Source of the DNA: Kitasatospora acidiphila
Lineage (GTDB): Bacteria > Actinomycetota > Actinomycetes > Streptomycetales > Streptomycetaceae
DNA length: 64,000 bases
Reading direction: 5' to 3'
Assembly (NCBI RefSeq): GCF_006636205.1
Contig: NZ_VIGB01000002.1
Coordinates: 1-64,000 of the forward strand
Every line of letters begins with the position of its first letter. Positions within the stretch are counted from its first letter, which is position 1. Under the pieces are notes generated by a model, which worked only from the letters and a program-made list of their open reading frames with translations, was not told the DNA's origin and searched no databases. The position numbers were made by a program, and so were the translations under genes. Of this stretch, positions 60,658-64,000 are shown piece after piece.

Positions 60658-60699
60658 TCGTCCCAGCCTGTCGCCTGTAAAGGCGACAGGCTGGGACGA
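60658..60699. terminator. 19-bp perfect hairpin
   Basis: TCGTCCCAGCCTGTCGCCT and its exact complement around a GTAA loop (GNRA-like turn), 31 bp before the next start codon. It could terminate upstream transcription or act as a leader hairpin. Confidence 0.7.
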
Positions 60700-60730
60700 C
60701 CATGCCGGTTGAAAGGAGCCGGATACCGTC

Positions 60731-61321
60731 ATGCGCCCAGGTGCCATCGAGCAGACTGCCGCTACCATGCCCCGAAGCCTCTGGTTGAGTAGCGCACTCG
60801 GCCGCTATCGAAGAGATTATCCCGTTATCAGATGGGCCTCGGAGCCACATCGCTTGCTCAAGCTGCCGACAGGCGTTCGGTGGGACGTCGTCGCTCTTCC
60901 CTGCGCCACCGGCATCCCGCTGCTCAAGTGTCTCGCCGGCGGTCCCAACCAGGACGAGCTCGGACCGGTCCTGGTGGACGTACGAACGGAACTCACCTAC
61001 TGGCTGATGCCTCCCGGCGCGCCGGCGAAAATCTCAGCCCGCCAAAACCTGCTGAGTCTCCCGGCGGGATGGCTGCTATCGGTTTCCGACCCGGACCATG
61101 CCTGCACAGTCGACTGCGGTGCTCGCCAGGTAGTGATCTGGGCGCACTGGCCCTCGGTCAACGGGATCCTCACCCCGCCCGAGCTGCTGGCCTCGAGGAT
61201 TCCCGCCAAGCATGAAGGGGCCGCCCGTTGCCTCGCGATGACGCGCGCCGTCCCGTCCTACCCAAGCCGGCTACTGCGTTCTGCCAGGGTCCCCCGGCAA
61301 CGGCGCGATCACCCGGAATGA
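60731..61321 (+). CDS. Conserved-looking hypothetical protein
   Basis: 196 residues from ATG 60731; AAAGGAG lies 12 bases upstream, a little far. Landmarks: WASEPHRLLKLPTGVRWDVV, GGPNQDELGPVLVDVRTELT, YWLMPPGAPAKISARQNLLS, GARQVVIWAHWP. This pattern (PHRLLRLP, GPVL-D, a pyrimidine-like W-PxxG) recalls small Streptomyces proteins related to the N-terminal region of prim-pol proteins, but catalytic residues are not evident. Function unknown. Confidence 0.6.
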   Translation: MRPGAIEQTAATMPRSLWLSSALGRYRRDYPVIRWASEPHRLLKLPTGVRWDVVALPCATGIPLLKCLAGGPNQDELGPVLVDVRTELTYWLMPPGAPAKISARQNLLSLPAGWLLSVSDPDHACTVDCGARQVVIWAHWPSVNGILTPPELLASRIPAKHEGAARCLAMTRAVPSYPSRLLRSARVPRQRRDHPE

Positions 61322-61386
61322 GCCGCCCTTGGTGGCCGTGGCGCCACGATCGAGGCCGCCGGGTTGTCGGCCCACGCAACGGCGCA

Positions 61387-61728
61387 TCACGGAAGGTCAC
61401 CGACTTCACAGAATAGGACCGGCATGGAGATGAATTTCCGCCGCCCGCCATGTAGCACATAGCCGCTGAACCGTACTTCACTCACGGCATTCGTATCCGA
61501 ACTTATCTCCGGATTTGTGCATTCGAAGATCGCCACAATATCAGGGTGCTCGGCGAAGATGACGTCGATAAGATGCTTGTCGCACGCCTCTCCGATATAG
61601 CGTATGTACTCCACGGACGGCGTCGAAGTGGATGTATCGAGAATGATCGGATCGATGCCGCGAGCGGCGCACGCCCTGGCGATGGCGCTGCTCACGAATC
61701 CGGATCCACCAGCGATGAGGACTTTCAT
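61387..61728 (-). pseudogene. NAD-dependent epimerase/dehydratase, truncated
   Basis: 113 residues from ATG 61728 with AGAGG seven bases upstream: MKVLIAGGSGFVSSAIARAC, AARGIDPIILDTSTSTPSVE, then DVIFAEHPDIVAIFECTNPE. This is the Rossmann start of the short-chain extended family (GGxGFxG with the third Gly replaced by Ser), about one third of a normal enzyme. The YxxxK motif is absent. Its good translation start suggests recent loss of the rest. Confidence 0.65.
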
Positions 61729-61849
61729 TCGAAAACCTCTGGTAGGCGCTCGTGAAATGAATCGCGCCTGGCGGAAGCCGATGATGGGCGACCGTGCAGT
61801 CGGACGAGCCACTATACCGGTTCCGCAAGAGCAGAGTTTTCCCTACTGA

Positions 61850-62296
61850 TCACCAAAGGCGTTGAGCTGACATTTGAGAAGGGCTCGGCCGGATTACTCG
61901 CACAAAGTGTTCGAGAACGGTCCGTCTGAGCCCCGCGCTCGCCGCGCCCACCGGGGCCGCTCGTTGCCGTCCTTCGCCTGCAGCGTGGGCCAGACCTGGG
62001 GCGCAGGCAAGGACTTCTTGGTCGATTGGGTGCTCACCGCACCCCTCCCTTCGGCGGCGGTTGTGACTCCAGCGCCACGTCACCGGATGGTGAACCGCCT
62101 GGATATTTCGGAAATCCCCGCATGCCAGACGCTCGGCGCGCAACCGGCCAGAGCCGTGAATTCGCGGTCGAATTGGGACTGGGCGGCGTAGCGCGGTGGG
62201 CCCCTGCCAGGGGCGCCCGTTACCGGTTCGCAGCGCGGGCAGTTCACTCTGCATGACGCTCTCCCCGCTTCTGCCCGCCACCAGCGACCACGTCGG
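61850..62296. pseudogene. AraC-family C-terminal scrap on minus strand
   Basis: Near 62085-62200 the minus strand reads YAAQSQFDREFTALAGCAPS followed by VWHAG, the second helix-turn-helix of an AraC regulator (usual form QSHFxREFRxLTGxSP). The rest of the 450-bp region has no supportable gene. Confidence 0.55.
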
Positions 62297-64000
62297 TCAG
62301 CGGTCCTGCCTGACGGCCTGCCGGGGGCGAACGCATCCCGACGTCCCGGCAACGGTGCCGTCCCCGGAACCGTCGCGGTCGAGTTCGACGACGCAGGAAG
62401 TCCCAATGACCTTCCCGTTCTCGTCCAGCGCCCTCACCTGGAAGTAAGGTCCTCGGCTGTCCGTCGAAACCGCCGTTTCGAATCCGGACCGGTCGGCGCG
62501 CTCGACGACCACCGACAGGGCATCCGGGCGCCTTCCGGCGAGCACTTGCCACGCTCTCGTCAGCGTCGAGCCGTTCCACGAGGCGTAGACCGTGTTCTTG
62601 CCCGGCCGGCCCCGCACGGCCGCACTCGGGGGGTACCAGGGCTTTCCGACCCACTCGTCGCGAAACGCTCGGTACGAGATGTTGGAGCCGGGCATCTTCG
62701 CGTCGTAGAGCAGATTCCGCAGACCGTCGCCCTCGGTGTTTCCCGCGCCCGCGTACTCGGAGTAGTACTGATTCTGGCCCCAGCCGATGAACTCATCTCC
62801 GTTGGAGAGCGCCTGGGCGTTCCCCTGACTCTGCGAGTACAGGGTCGGCTGATGGTAGTAGGTCCTCACGGCGGTCGCCTTGTGGCTCTGGAAATCGAGG
62901 CTGAGAACCAGTCCGTGTGACTGCTGTTCAGCTGGGGTGTCCGTGTTGCAGCAGCCGTCGTCGAACATGCTGATCAGGTTCCCCGGCCGGAACCTGGCAT
63001 CGTGCTGCCAGTAGAAGTCCGCGTTCTGGCCGAGGGTGAAGTCACTCTTCTTGCCACCGAGTTGCCACACCGTCTGCCCGCTGGCCCTGGAGATGTCGTA
63101 GATCGCCCACATGTTCCGAGCCGAGATCAACAGCTGACCGTCGGGACCCTCGTCGATCGAGTTCATGTGGAAGGCGTCCCACACACCGCCGGACGAGGAC
63201 GCGTCGGAGGCCGGCACCTCGGAATCAGCGGGATTCACGTGCTCCAGCATGTCCCACGAGTAGACGAGCCTCCCCGTGGCGAGGTCGACCTCCTGGACTT
63301 CGCTGTCCTCGATGGCGCCGTCCTCCGCACCCCCGTAGGGGCGCAGGTCCATGGGAACCGCTTTGGAAGCGATGAACAGTGCGGTTCCCCTGGCGGTCAG
63401 AAGGAACTCGTGCTCGTCGGCGTTGAAGCCGTGCCGGGCCAGAACGGTCCTGAGCAGACGGTAGTGGCTGTCGTAGATGTAGTAGCACCCGCCCGGTTCG
63501 GGCGACCCGGCCGGCAGGTTGGTGTACGTCGGCGGAATGGCGATGGTTCCCTGCCACCAGGTCAGTACCGGCTCTGCCGTTCCGGTCCGGGTGTCGTGAT
63601 AGGTCTGGACTTTGAAGTCGGCGTTCTGGAGGTGCGAGGAGGAGAGCGGACGGAACCAGACCGGGTCACCGGAGTTCGCGACCATCAGCGCTCCGGTCTG
63701 ACCGACCGTCTGGCCCACGCTGTACGGTCCCAGGAAGATCTGACCGGGAGCGGTACCCGGCTCTTGGGTGGTCACCGCAACCCGCATGGGGTGAAGCTTC
63801 GGCGCCGAGACGAAGTTCCACACGTCGCTTCCTGACGCGCTGGCCGTCGACGTGTTCGAGCCGCTCGACGTGCCGGAACCTCCGGCTGCAGGTGCGGGTT
63901 GAGTCGCGCACAGGCGGCGCCCGCCCCGCTCCGCATCCGCATCCGCATCCGCGACGGAGGTCGCGCAGCTCGTGGCCACGATGCCCACGACGAGCGCGCA
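62297..64000 (-). CDS. Arylsulfotransferase-family lipoprotein, start beyond right edge
   Basis: The frame is open through the right edge; its visible N-terminus CALVVGIVATSCATS contains a lipobox (VATSC), so the mature protein is probably a lipoprotein on the outer face of the membrane. After a Ser/Gly linker it has HPMRVAVTTQEPGTAPGQIF, WWQGTIAIPPTYTNLPAGSP, YYIYDSHYRLLRTV, HGFNADEHEFLLTARGTALF, EVDLATGRLVYSWDMLEHVN, VWDAFHMNSIDEGPDGQLLI, SARNMWAIYDI and the metal/active-site-like WQHDARFRPGNLISMFDDGC. These match ASST-like arylsulfotransferase (Arylsulfotrans_2) propellers of actinobacteria. The substrate is unknown. Confidence 0.85.
   Translation of the reverse strand, partial: CALVVGIVATSCATSVADADADAERGGRRLCATQPAPAAGGSGTSSGSNTSTASASGSDVWNFVSAPKLHPMRVAVTTQEPGTAPGQIFLGPYSVGQTVGQTGALMVANSGDPVWFRPLSSSHLQNADFKVQTYHDTRTGTAEPVLTWWQGTIAIPPTYTNLPAGSPEPGGCYYIYDSHYRLLRTVLARHGFNADEHEFLLTARGTALFIASKAVPMDLRPYGGAEDGAIEDSEVQEVDLATGRLVYSWDMLEHVNPADSEVPASDASSSGGVWDAFHMNSIDEGPDGQLLISARNMWAIYDISRASGQTVWQLGGKKSDFTLGQNADFYWQHDARFRPGNLISMFDDGCCNTDTPAEQQSHGLVLSLDFQSHKATAVRTYYHQPTLYSQSQGNAQALSNGDEFIGWGQNQYYSEYAGAGNTEGDGLRNLLYDAKMPGSNISYRAFRDEWVGKPWYPPSAAVRGRPGKNTVYASWNGSTLTRAWQVLAGRRPDALSVVVERADRSGFETAVSTDSRGPYFQVRALDENGKVIGTSCVVELDRDGSGDGTVAGTSGCVRPRQAVRQDR

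Overview
High G+C DNA (mostly ~70%) with GTG/TTG starts, 4-bp stop/start overlaps, actinobacterial families (DUF4193, DUF6009, DUF5988, RsbW-like ATPase, ANTAR) and a large reducing polyketide synthase. This points to Streptomyces or a close relative (Kitasatospora, Streptacidiphilus). ParA/ParB, two separate sets of replication genes, many partial genes and several IS or integrase remnants suggest a large plasmid or the accessory part of a chromosome arm. I cannot tell which from the sequence.

Layout. 0-7.5 kb: decayed cargo. CHAT-protein fragments, an IS5-type transposase remnant, the 3' half of a tRNA-Ser(GGA), a CPBP protease, an MFS exporter and an integrase tail. 7.8-11.2 kb: a partition locus, parA-parB, with ten identical 14-bp palindromes; two lie inside parB and the rest flank it. 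11.4-18.9 kb: hypothetical proteins mixed with broken genes. 18.9-22.8 kb: a replication module (DUF6009, SF3 helicase, prim-pol) next to an iteron-rich region with a 195-bp direct repeat. 23-30 kb: hypothetical genes, a small peptide paired with a DUF6895-like protein, siderophore-synthetase and amine-oxidase scraps, a 17-codon ORF and a toxin-antitoxin-like pair. 30-31.3 kb: an ANTAR-AraC regulator. 31.4-49 kb: five IPT/TIG-repeat proteins, two secreted beta-helix proteins and a YVTN-propeller/IPT fusion, surrounding a second replication gene pair (winged-helix loader-like protein and DnaB-like helicase). 49.7-58.6 kb: a polyketide locus (DUF5988, free-standing ketosynthase, 2159-residue KS-AT-DH-ER-KR-ACP synthase) and an RsbW-like ATPase. 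58.9-64 kb: an IS21-like transposase, a hypothetical, a truncated epimerase, an AraC scrap and an arylsulfotransferase-family lipoprotein running off the right edge.

How parts work together. ParA/ParB and the palindromes should form a partition complex. Prim-pol, SF3 helicase and the iterons look like one initiation module; the loader/DnaB pair looks like a second. Three genes of the IPT/beta-helix region share a conserved leader of about 120 bp lying about 145-155 nt before the start codon, in gene orientation. It looks like an undescribed cis-regulatory or structured RNA element that ties these genes into one regulon. This is the most interesting signal I found.

Caution. Six otherwise well-preserved genes carry one frameshift each, and most are explained by one missing base in a short G or C run. 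This pattern suggests assembly errors, so I annotate those genes at full length and note the shift.
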